DNA from: Closterium sp. NIES-65
Taxonomy: Eukaryota; Streptophyta; Zygnematophyceae; Desmidiales; Closteriaceae
Length of the DNA: 64,000 bases
Direction of reading: 5' to 3'
Assembly (NCBI GenBank): GCA_948144175.1
Contig: CANXME010000532.1
Span: 2,281,001 to 2,345,000 of the forward strand
Shown: positions 1 through 8,337 of the stretch, piece by piece
Layout: the number at the start of each line of letters is the position of its first letter
How positions within the stretch are numbered: the first letter of the stretch is position 1
The notes under the pieces: generated by a model
The model's input: only the letters and a program-made list of their open reading frames with translations
Told to the model about the DNA's origin: nothing
The model's database searches: none
Program-made: the position numbers and the translations under genes

Positions 1-1511
1 CCCGGTCCTGCTCCTTCAAGTGTGTTTCAGGTAGACCCTCCTCCCTTGACTGCGCCGGTTGAGGTCACTGGTGACTCAGGTCCTGCTCGGGGTGCTGCTT
101 CTGGGGGTGCTGAGCCTTGGGGTGCTGAGCGTGGGGGTGCTGAGCCTGGGGGTGCGGAGCCTGGAGGTGAGGAGCCTGGGGGTGCGGGGACTGTAGGTGC
201 TGAGCCTGGGCGTGAGGAGTCTGGGGGTGCTGAGTCTAGGAGTGCTGAGTCTGGGGGTGTTTCACCTGAGGGCGGTGAGGCGTCTTGTGAGTAGTCTCCC
301 TGGGGCGGCCGTCTCCGTAGTCGCTCCGCCGGTACCTTGTCGCTGCACTCTCGTTGTCGACTCCCTCTCTCCCCACAGCAGTTGCTTGAGTGGTACGTTA
401 GCCGTCAAGGACGCGCTGCTGGATTTAGGGGCCCTGCTGAGGGAGGCGCTGGAGCTGGTGACTCTACTATTGGAGTTGTTTCTGTTGGAGGTTCTGGAGC
501 TGCTGAGGATGCTGGAGGTGGAGGTTATGGAGCTGCTACAGGTGCTGGCGCTAGAGGTTCTGGAGGTGCTACGGGTGCTGGCGCTAGAGGTTCTGGAGGT
601 GCTGCGGGTGCTGGCGGTGAGAGTTCTGAGTCTGCTGTTACGAAGTTTCCTTGGAGTAGCCGCCTTCGTCCGCGTGTGCCTCTCACTTCACAGCAGCTGC
701 ACGACTGGTACGGTCGCCGTCAGGGTCGCGCTTCTAGAGCTCGGGGCTCTGCTGCTGGAGGTACTTCTGCTAGCGTCACTAGAGCTGGGAGCGGTGTTGG
801 TCCCGGAGGTGCTCATACCTTAGGTACTGGAGCTGGTGGGGGTGGAGGTGCTGAGCCTGAGGGTACTGCTGCTCGAGACCCTGGGACTGAGGTGTCGGTT
901 CTGGGAGTGCTGCTGCTCATGGAGTTGGTCCAGTAGGAGCTGGAGCTCAGGGTTCTGGAGCTGCTGAGGGTTCTGGAGCTTCTGGAGGTGCTGGAGCTTC
1001 TGGGGGTGCTGGAGCTGCTGGTGCTGGTGGCACTGCACAGCCACACCTGTTCTTTGCTCCACCGTCTCCGTCGTCTCAGCCACCGTCTGACTCTGTGCTT
1101 CGCCAGGTTCTTAGTCTCCCTTCGTCTATTGGTCTTCCGTTACAACCTGGCTCACCGCTGCCTGCTCCTTCTCCTTACACTGAGCAGACAGGGGGTTTTA
1201 CTGAGCGTCGTGAGCCTGCGTCGCGTCCTGTCTCGCCTGCTCGTTCTGGTAGTTCCGGTCGCCGTGTTCCTCGTTCGCGTCAGCCGGTTGTCTCCGGCAC
1301 CCACCTCGTCCTTCCTCTCCTCCGCAGCGTGTTCCACTACCGTCCCCTCCTGCGTCTTCTCCGCCTACCGTTCCTGAGCATGAGTCTGACCGCACCCATG
1401 CTGCTCACCCTACTGTCACGCATCTACTAGCCACAGTTGTCACTGACCCATCGTCTAAGTCTGCTGCTTCGTCTGCCTTTGTTGCTGAGCTTGTTCACTT
1501 TGCTGCTGCCT
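1..1511 (+). pseudogene. Copia pol linker between integrase and RT (low complexity)
   Basis: Between integrase and reverse transcriptase this lineage has a long repetitive linker. Here positions 90-280 encode a tandem array of the type GGAEPGGAEPGG, followed by Ser/Gly/Ala-rich repeats to about 1030 (repeated 'ggtgctggcgctagaggttctgga'-like units) and a Pro/Ser/Arg-rich part. A more conserved stretch around 1560-1780 (reading PSVGGECAL... and SYAEAIAGEYSSKWQ) leads into the RT. The reading frame shifts several times, so three frames carry pieces of it. The same linker occurs in Cop-C, Cop-D, Cop-F and Cop-G with different repeat numbers. Its function is unknown. Confidence 0.7.
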
Positions 1512-1535
1512 GACGTCTAGACTACGCCGCTAGTC

Positions 1536-3203
1536 TTGTTGCTGAGTCGAAGTCTATCTGTCCTCCGTCCGTCGGGGGTGAGTGTGCTCTTGGCACGGAT
1601 GTCCTTGAGGACAGGCACGAGGACCTTGAGTGTCTTGCAGCCGCTGCGCCTCATCTCGTGTCCATGCTCCTTGCCCCTGAGGGAGACCCGGATGCTCCAG
1701 ACATCCCGACCCCGCACTCTTACGCTGAGGCGATCGCGGGTGAGTACTCCTCTAAGTGGCAGACAGCCATGGATGCAGAGATGGCATGCCACAGGCACCT
1801 ACGTCGACAAGGTTCCCCCTACTGAGGCGAACATCGTCAGTGGCATGTGGATTTTCGAGGTGAAGCGGCCACCAGGTTCTCCGCCTGTCTTCAAGGCTCG
1901 TTACGTTGCTCGAGGTTTCAGTCAGCAAGAGGGAGTTGACTTCTTCCAGACCTTCTCCCCCACCCCAAAGATGACCACTCTTTGGGTGCTGCTGCACGTT
2001 GCCGCTCAGCGTGACTACGAGCTTCACTCTCTTGACTTCAGCACAACTTTCTTACAGGGAAGCCTGCATGAGGAGATCTGGCTGCGCCTCCCTCCTGGCT
2101 TCACTGGGTCGTTCCCTCCCGGTACCCAGTGGAGCCTCCGGCGGCAGGTCTACGGTCTCCGCCAGGCGCCACGTGAGTGGCACGACACACTGAGGACTAC
2201 ACTTGCGGCTCTTGGGTTTGCTTCTTCGACTGCTGACCCGTCGCTGTTTCTGCGCACTGACACTTCGCTGCCGCCGTTCTACATCCTCGTGTACGTCGAC
2301 GACTTTGACTTTGCTACTGCTGACACTGAGGCTCTTGCCCTGGTGAAGTCGGAGCTGTAGAAGAGACACACGTGCAAAGACCTGGGTGAGCTGCGCAGTT
2401 ACCTTGGCTTGCAGATCACCCGGTAAAGAGCACGCCGCACCATCATACTGACTCAGTCACACATGGTGCAGCAAGTCCTTCAGCGCTTCGGCTTCACCTG
2501 GTCCTCGGCACAGGCCACTCCTCTGGCTACAGGTCACTCGCTCTCAGCTCCACCGTCAGACGAGTCCGTAGAGCCGAGTGGTCCTTACCCAGAGCTTGTT
2601 GGCTGCCTCATGTACATGATGACTTGCACTCGTCCTGACCTCGTGTACCCTCTTGGCCTTTTGACCCGCTACGTGGCTCCTGGTCGGCACCAACCAGAGC
2701 ACATGGCTGCTGCCAAGAGGGTACTGTGCTACTTGTGCAGTACATCAGGCATGGGGCTCGTGCTTGGAGGTAGGAGCTCAGTTGTTCTCTGTGGGCACTC
2801 AGACGCTTCTTGGGTTGACGACCAGGCTACACAGCGTTCGTCACAGAGTTACACCTTCAGCCTTGGCTTTGGTTCAGTTTCTTGGCGTTCTACACGCTCG
2901 TCTTCAGTTCTCAGCTCCAGTTGTGAGGCTGAGATCTACGCCACAGCCATGGCTGCACAGGAGTTACGCTGGCTCACCTACTTGTTGACCGACTTGGGAG
3001 AGCGGCCTCATTCTCCTCCAGTGTTGTACGTCGACAACAAGGCTGCCATTGCTTTGTCTGAGGAGCATAGACTGGAGCACAGAACGAAGCACATCGCTCT
3101 GCGTTACTTCCTGGCTCGAGAGTTGCAGCAGCGTGGCCAGCTTCGTCTGCGTTACGTGGCCACTCGGGCCAACACTGCTGATATATTCACCAAGGCACTT
3201 TAG
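1536..3203 (+). pseudogene. Copia reverse transcriptase-RNase H (degenerate)
   Basis: RVT_2-type reverse transcriptase begins near 1790 (YVDKVPPTEANIVSGMWIF). It includes the motifs KARYVARGFSQ, SLDFSTTFLQG, the catalytic YVDD (about 2293-2304) and the pre-RNase H block TCTRPDLVYPL. RNase H follows with HSDASW, SSCEAEIYA, YVDNKAAI and the terminal ADIFTKAL at 3180-3203. Stops at 2358 (CAG to TAG by comparison with Cop-C) and at about 2425 (TAA) split it into reading frames 1536-2360 and 2463-3203. The enzyme would copy element RNA into cDNA in virus-like particles. This copy cannot make it intact. Confidence 0.9.
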
Positions 3204-3473
3204 TCTGGTGATCATCAGCGTTTTTGCACTTTGCTGGGACTTGTGCCCACTCTTCCTCACTTGCTGTAGACCTTGTTTGTACTATGATCTATTTATATAT
3301 ATCTGCATACTTGCTTTGCTACGTAGAGATCACTGTGATGTTTGTGTTGCATATATACCTCTGCATGTGAACGGGCCTTGTGGCCCTTTGTTTGTGCTCA
3401 GTATGTGTGGTGAAGTGTGATCCACCCTGAGCTTGCTTTGCTTTTCTTGACTGGTCTTGTGACCTCTTGCTCT
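3204..3473 (+). other. Cop-A 3' untranslated region
   Basis: No gene is seen here. The segment runs from the pol stop to the polypurine tract. From about 3390 it contains the sequence 'gtgctcagtatgtgtggtga' and 'gtgatccaccctgagcttg', which also precede the 3' LTRs of NA-1 (8147-8220) and NA-3 (49190-49260). That shared block is the best evidence for descent of the NA elements from this Copia lineage. Confidence 0.7.
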
Positions 3474-3494
3474 CCCCCACTTTGCCTATGGGGG
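3474..3494 (+). promoter_or_regulatory. Polypurine tract in a hairpin, Cop-A
   Basis: CCCCC (3474-3478) and GGGGG (3490-3494) flank the loop ACTTTGCCTAT directly before the 3' LTR. The G-rich arm is the polypurine tract that primes plus-strand cDNA. The same hairpin with a longer stem (ACACCCC/GGGGTGT) precedes the 3' LTRs of NA-1 and NA-3. Confidence 0.6.
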
Positions 3495-3604
3495 TGGGTC
3501 AAACATATGTTTATATCATATTTGTGGGTAGGCTGTAGTGGGGTAGATTATGTGGGGTATAACCCCTTAGGGTTTTTCCTTGTACTCATTCTCTCGATAG
3601 TGCA
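3495..3604 (+). repeat. 3' LTR of Cop-A
   Basis: About 110 bp. It carries the core shared by the LTRs of this lineage (GGCTGTAGTGGGGTA, then GTATAACCCCTTAGGGTTT, then TTGTACTCATT) and ends at TAGTGCA. The expected TGTCA start reads GGTCA here, so the first base seems mutated. Its right end falls at the same internal CA at which the 3' LTR of NA-1 ends. The 5' mate and target duplication lie outside the window. Confidence 0.7.
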
Positions 3605-3710
3605 ACTCACCCATGCCTAGCTTCTAAGAAGTGCAGATGGCCGGGTCGAGGGGGCGGCCCGACACGCCCTTGGCAGCCGTCATGTTGACCGTACTGGGCG
3701 GGCAGGTGGC

Positions 3711-3846
3711 TGTCAGAATCCCAGCCACTAACCACTGGGATAAAAGGGCTTGTTAAGTAGCGGGTCAGTGCGCCCATAACCCCCCAGGCCAACATGCTAG
3801 TAGCCCTTCCCTAGGATCAATCGGGTATCACCAGTGAACTTTGACA
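3711..3846 (-). repeat. TRIM-1 3' LTR
   Basis: 136 bp with TG...CA ends in the minus-strand sense. It starts TGTCAAAGTTCACTGG and contains the inverted motif CCCAGTGGTTAGTGGCTGGG near its end. Confidence 0.9.
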
Positions 3847-3915
3847 CCCCCCCGCACTGGGATGCCCGAAGTGCATACACCGGGATTCGAACCCGAGACC
3901 TTCACTCTGATACCA
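3847..3915 (-). other. TRIM-1 interior: primer site plus tRNA-like T-arm
   Basis: In the minus-strand sense the interior reads TGGTATCAGAGTGAAGGTC, then CGGGTTCGAATCCCG, then a short tail and the polypurine run. GGTTCGAATCC (3893-3883) is a perfect match to the Pol III B-box/T-loop consensus and sits in a 5-bp stem (CGGGT/TCCCG type), as in a tRNA T-arm. AAGGTC before it resembles a tRNA variable loop. There is no complete tRNA: no acceptor stem partner or anticodon arm is visible. Confidence 0.7.
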
Positions 3916-4051
3916 TGTCAGAATCCCAGCCACTAACCACTGGGATAAAAGGGTTTGTTTAGTAGCGGGTTAGTGCGCCCATAACCCCCCAGGCCAACAT
4001 GCCTGTAGCCCTTCCCTTGGATCAATCGGGATCACGAGTGGACCTCTTACA
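3916..4051 (-). repeat. TRIM-1 5' LTR
   Basis: 136 bp and the direct repeat of 3711-3846, with about a dozen differences. It is immediately followed, in the minus-strand sense, by the tRNA-Met type primer-binding site. Confidence 0.9.
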
Positions 4052-5564
4052 GTGGCGGGGATGGTGAGCGGGTCGCAGGACAGGGGGATGACCGGGATCA
4101 CTGTGGGACCCCCGTAGCACGCTGTGTCCTGCACCTGGTGGTGGGTGGTGGGAGGTGGGGAGGTGGGAACTGGGCATGGCAAGTTCAAGAAGCAGCAGCA
4201 GTGAGGAGCGGCACACGGAAGAAGCTGACAAGAAAAAGGAGCGTGCGTGCAAGCTGCTGTGATATGAACGCGAGCGCCTGGTTGACTACCCTGGAGCGCG
4301 CTGACTTGGGGGCGACGCTCTGACTTGGGGCCGACAATCTGACTTTGGGGCGACGCTCTGACTAGGGGGCGACGCTCTGACTTGGGGGCGACCTGCAAAT
4401 GGACTCACGGAGAATGTGGCGTTGAAGCCGGGGATCTGCTGCACGATGAGCGGCACGATCATCAGCTCGAGCATGTCCTCGGGATATATCTGCTCACGTT
4501 GCCCAACATGGAAATCCCTACTGCACGCGAACGCCGCAACAGAACGGAATTCGACAAGAGATTGGAGATCACTGTAGCCATTGTAATTTCGGAATGGAGA
4601 TTGGAAGGAAAATTCCATAGGGTAGAGCAAAACCACTGTAATTTCGGGATGGAGAGTTTATAAAGGAAAGTCAAAAAGTGTGACAGGAGCGAATCTACTG
4701 TAACACGGGAACGTGTAACGCGGATCTGACATGATATCATTGAGCAGGCGTTGAAAATCGCTGCGTAGTAGTCGATGCCGCAGATCTGCAGCATGTACTT
4801 GCCGGGCTTGCCCGTGAGGTGGTTGCCCGAGTCTGCCACACACGCTGGCGAGAACAACGGAGCAGAAACGGGGGAGGCGGAGGGGGGTGGGAAGGCAAAC
4901 AGCTAGCGGGTGCGAGTTAAGTGCCGCAGTGCGTTGAACGAACGAGTGGGGTTCGTAGAACATGCAGTGTTCAGGTTAACGTTGGTTTGGTCTGCTTGCT
5001 ATCTGTCTCACCGGGATTGCACGCACGGCACAGGCGAGTTGCTCGACGATGTGCGCGCAGATATCATTGCCCTTCATGAGAGTACTGATCTGCACGCACA
5101 CACTCTTACATACAAAACAATTTTTTTTGGAACAATTTTGCAGAGCAGGTGCAGCGTGTAAACGAATGCAGCCCGGAATGCAGGTAGGCAGGCAGGCAGG
5201 CGGCACTGATGCTTCGTCTAGATTGAAACATCGATTTCCTTATCATCGCGCGACCACTTACGCTAGCCGTCACGGAGATACCGGCGATATGCCCCACACC
5301 GGGCAACACCGCGGCGGTAACGTTAATGGCGAGCGCCTGAACGGCGAAGGCATCAGGGCAGCACGACATGCGCGACGCTCCCACACACCGCGTGGGGGGC
5401 ACTGCTGGCTTCGTCGATGACTTGCCCGTAAGCGGACAGTTGGGGTATGCCGTCCCGGCATTGGAACTAGACGGGAGCAGCAAAAGCGTCGCAGCAAGCA
5501 GCGCCGTGAGAAGCTTCGCCGCGTTGAAGCGGCGATTCCAAGTCTTTGCCAGCCAAGTGGCCAT

Positions 5565-5894
5565 GATGGGGAGAGCTGTGAGCCGGACAACGCTCGCTGG
5601 TCAGCAGCAGGTGGCAGGAAATTACGACAGGGCTGGAACCGAACTGAAACAGGGGGCGCCGGACAGGCAGACTGTTGCTGGGTTGCACTTTCACTTGTGT
5701 GTGCTTATGGTTTGTAAGTGTAATCACGTTGCGTTACGAGGTGAGAATCTCGTGTAAGGGGCACAAACAATCTGGGGCCGGCAAGGCTCTCCGACCGAAC
5801 CGCCAAAGTTATCCATACCCCTACCGGGGACGGAACCTGGCCAGGCCACTTTCGCCAGGGGAAACAATAAGGGCAGTGCTTCAGACATTCCTTC
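5565..5894 (-). promoter_or_regulatory. 5' flank of HG-1
   Basis: Upstream region and 5' leader of HG-1. It is collinear with 59809-60190 upstream of HG-2: both contain 'ctggtcagcagcaggtggca', 'gcagactgttgctgggttgcac' and 'aatctggggccggcaaggct' in the same order. The match stops at 5894, where the Cop-B LTR begins. No clear TATA box could be assigned. Confidence 0.55.
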
Positions 5895-6331
5895 TGTAGG
5901 GCTGAGTGCCCCTTAGGATCTTTGGTAGGGTTAAATTCTGAGTAAAGTGATGTAGTAGAGGAAGCAAGTGAAGTCCTTGAACCACCTTGCGCTGGTATGT
6001 GAGGGCAAAGTAAGTTGTTTAAAGCAAAGAGATACAAGATTATACATGAATATAAAAATATGAAGAGACATAGTTATAACTACTTTACTGTTGCTGTTGC
6101 GGTTCGATACAGTGCGACTCGAGAAACTGCTCAATGTCGAGTCAGTTGTGTGTCCTTGCTGTCGCGCTGCATTTGTCAGGTCAAAGGTCGCTGACCTTTG
6201 ACTTTCGCGTAACCTCCAACGGTTACATCAACCTCCGAGGGTTGACTCGTTGGTGCCTCGATATGCTCTGCTTCGCTTGTGTCTTGGTGTTTCGACACGA
6301 CAGAGGCGCTTAAGATTGTTTGTTCCCAACA
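5895..6331 (-). repeat. 3' LTR of Cop-B
   Basis: In the minus-strand sense it begins TGTTGGGAACAAACAATC right after the purine tract GAAGCGAAGGGGAG and ends CCTACA at 5895. The length of about 437 bp and the TGTTGGGAAC start are typical for plant Copia LTRs. The partner LTR is absent from the window. Confidence 0.7.
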
Positions 6332-6821
6332 CTCCCCTTCGCTTCTGGAGTGTTGCTGATGGTGACGTGGCTTTGTCTAGTCAGCAGCATGCAGTATTCG
6401 AACTTCTGTTTTCCGAGCTTCTTGGTCAAGTAGTCAGCTGCCATCTCGGACGTGGGATAGTAGGATAGTTCAAGTTTCCCCTTCTCGATCTCGTCTTTCA
6501 CTAAGAAATATCGCAGAGCGATATGCTTTGTTCTATTCGCGAATCCACTTTTGTTGGCGATGCGAATTGCAGATTGGTTGTCGCAGAACAGAGTGAAGTT
6601 GGGTAACTCGGCTAACTTCGCTTCTTCCAGCAGCTCGCAAAGATAGAGTCCTTCCTTGGTGGCTGAGCAGAGTGCAATATATTCTGCTTCACGTGACGAG
6701 AGAGCAATTAATTCCTGCTTACTCGATTGCCAGGAGATCGGTCCGATAGGTTCGAGGCGGTAGATATAGCCAGTGCGGGAGCGCCTTTTGTCTGAGTCGC
6801 CAACGTGATCAGGGTCGACGT
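6310..6821 (-). pseudogene. Cop-B RNase H, C-terminal part
   Basis: Reads YVDPDHVGDSDKRRSRTGY, then QELIALSSREAEYIALCSATKE, DNQSAIRIANKS, RTKHIALRYF and ADYLTKKLG, all standard Copia RNase H blocks with the catalytic D, E and D positions present. NA-1 separates it from the rest of pol. Deleting NA-1 and one GACGT joins LISY to VDPDHVGD in frame, which proves the insertion site. Confidence 0.9.
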
Positions 6822-6945
6822 TGTCAGAATATTATGCTCTAGCTTGTAGTGGGGTGCTCTATAGCGAGTACAACCCTTCTAGGGTTTGCTATTTGTATCC
6901 TCATTCTTGCTAGTGCAGCCCTCTTCTTCCTTCTAAACTTTCTCA
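6822..6945 (+). repeat. NA-1 5' LTR
   Basis: 124 bp from TGTCAGAAT to TTTCTCA. It contains the lineage LTR core TGTAGTGGGGTG, GAGTACAACCCTTCTAGGGTTT and TATTTGTATCCTCATT. Its first 96 bp match the 3' LTR with two differences. The last 28 bp are absent from the 3' LTR. Confidence 0.88.
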
Positions 6946-6957
6946 TGCTATCAGAGC
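6946..6957 (+). promoter_or_regulatory. Primer-binding site of NA-1
   Basis: TGCTATCAGAGC is complementary, with one mismatch, to the 3' end of initiator-Met tRNA (ideal TGGTATCAGAGC). A short palindrome, GGATCGATCC, follows at about 6974. Confidence 0.8.
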
Positions 6958-7036
6958 AGGTCGATCCCCTTGGATCGATCCTGTGGGTGGGCTTAACACC
7001 TCCCTGCTTCCGCTGCAACTACTACCACTACACTCG

Positions 7037-7212
7037 GTGCCGCACGCCCCGTGGCGTGTGGCAGTTTTCTTCCCGCCGTGCGCCCCGAGGCGCGCGGCGG
7101 TTTTCTTCCCGCCGTGCGCCCTGAGGCGCGCGGCGGTTTTCTGCCCGCCGTGCGCCCCGAGGCGCGCGGCGGTTCTCTGCCCGCTGTGCGCCCCGAGGCG
7201 CGTGGCGGGCTT
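7037..7212 (+). repeat. Tandem hairpin array in NA-1 leader
   Basis: About five units of 36 bp. The first has CACGCC-CCGT-GGCGTG (7043-7058), a perfect 6-bp stem with a 4-nt loop. Later units have GCGCC-CCGA-GGCGC followed by GCGGTTTTCTTCCCGCC or GCGGTTTTCTGCCCGCC. The unit resembles a chain of tetraloop hairpins. NA-3 has about seven such units. Cop-D has one hairpin of this type after its primer site. Confidence 0.8.
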
Positions 7213-7590
7213 TGGCCCCGTCAACCGGCGCTTCGCCCTCGGGAGGCGCCGCGACGAGCGACGGGGACCCGTTCGTCGCCCCCCGTCGCCCGTCGTGGCC
7301 TGCACGCGGCCCGTATAGGCAGCGGGCGGCCCGTACGGGCTGCGCCAGGCCAGCGCGCGACCCGTACGGACTGCGCCAGGCCAGCGTGCGACCCGTACGG
7401 GCTGCGCCAGGCCCGCGCACCACCCGTACGGGCTGCGCCAGGCCCGCGCGCGGCCTGTACGTGCGGCGCCAGGCCCGCGCGCGGCTCGGGCCGCCTGCGC
7501 GCGGCTCGGGCGACCCTACCTGCGGCCCTGGCCTCGACCCCGTCGCCCTACCTATTGCTCGGGCCCGTCGCCCTACCTACGGCACCGCCT

Positions 7591-7609
7591 CCCCCCCCCC
7601 CCCCCCCCC
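7591..7609 (+). repeat. C19 tract in NA-1
   Basis: An uninterrupted run of 19 C, followed by TTTTCCCGTCGCCCGTC. NA-2 has 26 C followed by the same sequence, so the tract is an element feature rather than chance. Confidence 0.85.
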
Positions 7610-7859
7610 TTTTCCCGTCGCCCGTCACGGCTCCTTCGGGGGGTGGCGGATGTGTACTATTCCCTGCTCCTCCTCCTCCTCCGTCTCCCTGTGCTGCAGC
7701 TGCCGCTGAGGGGGGGTGGACTTGTTGGAGCCGGTGGAGTGGTACTAAGGGGGGGTGAAGGGGGAGTGGAGCTAGGGGTGTAGCAACGGGTGTGTGTCAG
7801 GGGGAGTGGGATCGTTTGGGAAGCTGAATAAAGGTTGCCGTCGTGTCGCCAACAGCACC

Positions 7860-8050
7860 TGTATTCCGGGGAATTGCTCCGGTAGCCCAGTCGTAGCCAC
7901 CGCCCGTGGGTCCGTTGCTCGTCTGCCGCTACTTTAGCCGCGGGGCCAGTTACTCCAGTATTCCGGAGCGTTGTTCCGGTAGCCGCTGTGCCAGTGTGCC
8001 TCCTGTTGCCCGTGTGTCTGTAGCTTCAGCCGTCGCCTCCTATCTCCTCT
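7860..8050 (+). other. Structured 3' domain of NA-1
   Basis: A non-coding domain conserved in NA-1, NA-2 and NA-3. It contains two hairpins about 100 bp apart, CCGGGGAATTGCTCCGG (7866-7882) and CCGGA-GCGTTGT-TCCGG (7963-7979). Between them are 'ggtagcccagtcgtagcca', 'cgcccgtgggtccgttgctc' and 'gtctgccgctactttagccg'. The domain is duplicated internally: both hairpins are followed by GGTAGCC. An RNA role, for example packaging, is inferred. Confidence 0.6.
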
Positions 8051-8236
8051 CCTCTCACTCTCTCTCCTCCTCCTCACTTGCCAGTTGTGACTACCACTAG
8101 CTTTGCTCATAATTGTGAACTTAAACTATTGCTTCCTTAACTTGTGCTCAGAATGTGTGGTGACATTGTGATCCACCCTGGGCTTGTACTGCTTTGCTTG
8201 CTCTGCTGATTACACCCCACTTCGGCTATGGGGGTG

Positions 8237-8332
8237 TGTCAGAATATTATGCTCTAGCCTGTAGTGGGGTGCTCTATAGCGAGTACAACCCTTCAAGGGT
8301 TTGCTATTTGTATCCTCATTCTTGCTAGTGCA
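8237..8332 (+). repeat. NA-1 3' LTR (short form)
   Basis: 96 bp, ending at the internal TAGTGCA rather than at the TTTCTCA end implied by the 5' LTR and primer site. It is nevertheless followed directly by the GACGT target duplication. Confidence 0.88.
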
Positions 8333-8337
8333 GACGT

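Larger units (their letters stand above)
1..3604 (+). mobile_element. Cop-A: Copia LTR retrotransposon, 3' half
   Basis: The window opens inside the pol gene of a Ty1/Copia element read on the plus strand. In order there is a low-complexity linker, reverse transcriptase, RNase H ending in ADIFTKAL (the usual Copia pol terminus), a 3' untranslated stretch, a polypurine tract and a 3' LTR. The 5' LTR, gag, protease and most of the integrase lie before base 1. Several in-frame stops show it is dead. It belongs to the same lineage as Cop-C, Cop-D, Cop-F and Cop-G. Its last 100 bp before the LTR are shared with NA-1 and NA-3, which makes this lineage the likely donor of their 3' ends. Confidence 0.9.
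3711..4051 (-). mobile_element. TRIM-1: 341-bp miniature LTR retrotransposon
   Basis: Two 136-bp direct repeats (3711-3846 and 3916-4051) flank only 69 bp. Read on the minus strand the element starts TGTAAGAGG and ends TTCTGACA, so it has TG...CA ends. A primer-binding site TGGTATCAGAGTGAA (3915-3901) follows the 5' LTR, and a G-run (GCGGGGGGG) precedes the 3' LTR. GTGGC at 3706-3710 and 4052-4056 is a perfect 5-bp target duplication. Removing the element and one GTGGC restores a sequence collinear with HG-2 at 43310. It has no coding capacity and must have been mobilised in trans. The LTRs differ at roughly a dozen sites, so it is older than NA-3. Confidence 0.93.
3622..5564 (-). pseudogene. 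HG-1: secreted, Cys-rich, GPI-anchor-like host gene (broken copy)
   Basis: A five-exon gene read on the minus strand. Exon 1 (5564-5262) starts MATWLAKTWNRR, has a hydrophobic signal peptide (KLLTALLAATLLLLPSS) and Cys motifs YPNCPL and MSCCPD, and ends at a GTAAGT donor. Exon 2 is about 5089-5012 (GNDICAHIVEQLACAV), exon 3 runs from 4832 to about 4735 (DSGNHLTGKPGKYMLQICG), exon 4 is 4520-4409 (EDMLELMIVP...PGFNATFS) and exon 5 starts at 4128 (DTACYGGPTVIPVIP). TRIM-1 interrupts exon 5, which resumes at 3710 (VNMTAAKGVSGRPLDPAIC) and stops abruptly near 3622. The Pro-rich tail and C-terminal hydrophobic segment seen in HG-2 are lost. I do not recognise the family. A secreted cell-surface protein is the inference. 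Confidence 0.7.
6822..8332 (+). mobile_element. NA-1: non-autonomous LTR element, 1511 bp
   Basis: The target duplication GACGT is present at 6817-6821 and 8333-8337. The 5' LTR is 6822-6945, the primer site TGCTATCAGAGC is 6946-6957, and the 3' LTR is 8237-8332. The interior has no plausible protein: the frames that are open (for example 7051-7758) just follow the GC-rich repeats. Order of parts: hairpin array 7037-7212, Arg/Pro-like GC repeats ('cgtacgggctgcgccaggcc', 7310-7520), C19 tract 7591-7609, Ser-like block with GTCTCC and GCTGCAGCT about 7668-7712, twin hairpins 7866-7979, pyrimidine-rich block, and the Cop-A-like 3' end. Same architecture as NA-2 and NA-3. Confidence 0.93.

Noticed and set aside
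3847-3915. Functional tRNA gene
   Set aside because: Only a T-arm-like segment and B-box are present. There is no acceptor stem, D-arm or anticodon arm, and the distance to any A-box-like sequence is too short.
7037-7212. CRISPR-like array
   Set aside because: The 36-bp period has no unique spacers; the whole unit repeats. The context is a eukaryotic LTR element.
7051-7758. Arg/Pro/Ala-rich 235-residue protein in NA-1
   Set aside because: Frames are open on both strands because of GC-rich repeats without stops. NA-2 and NA-3 do not conserve any of them.
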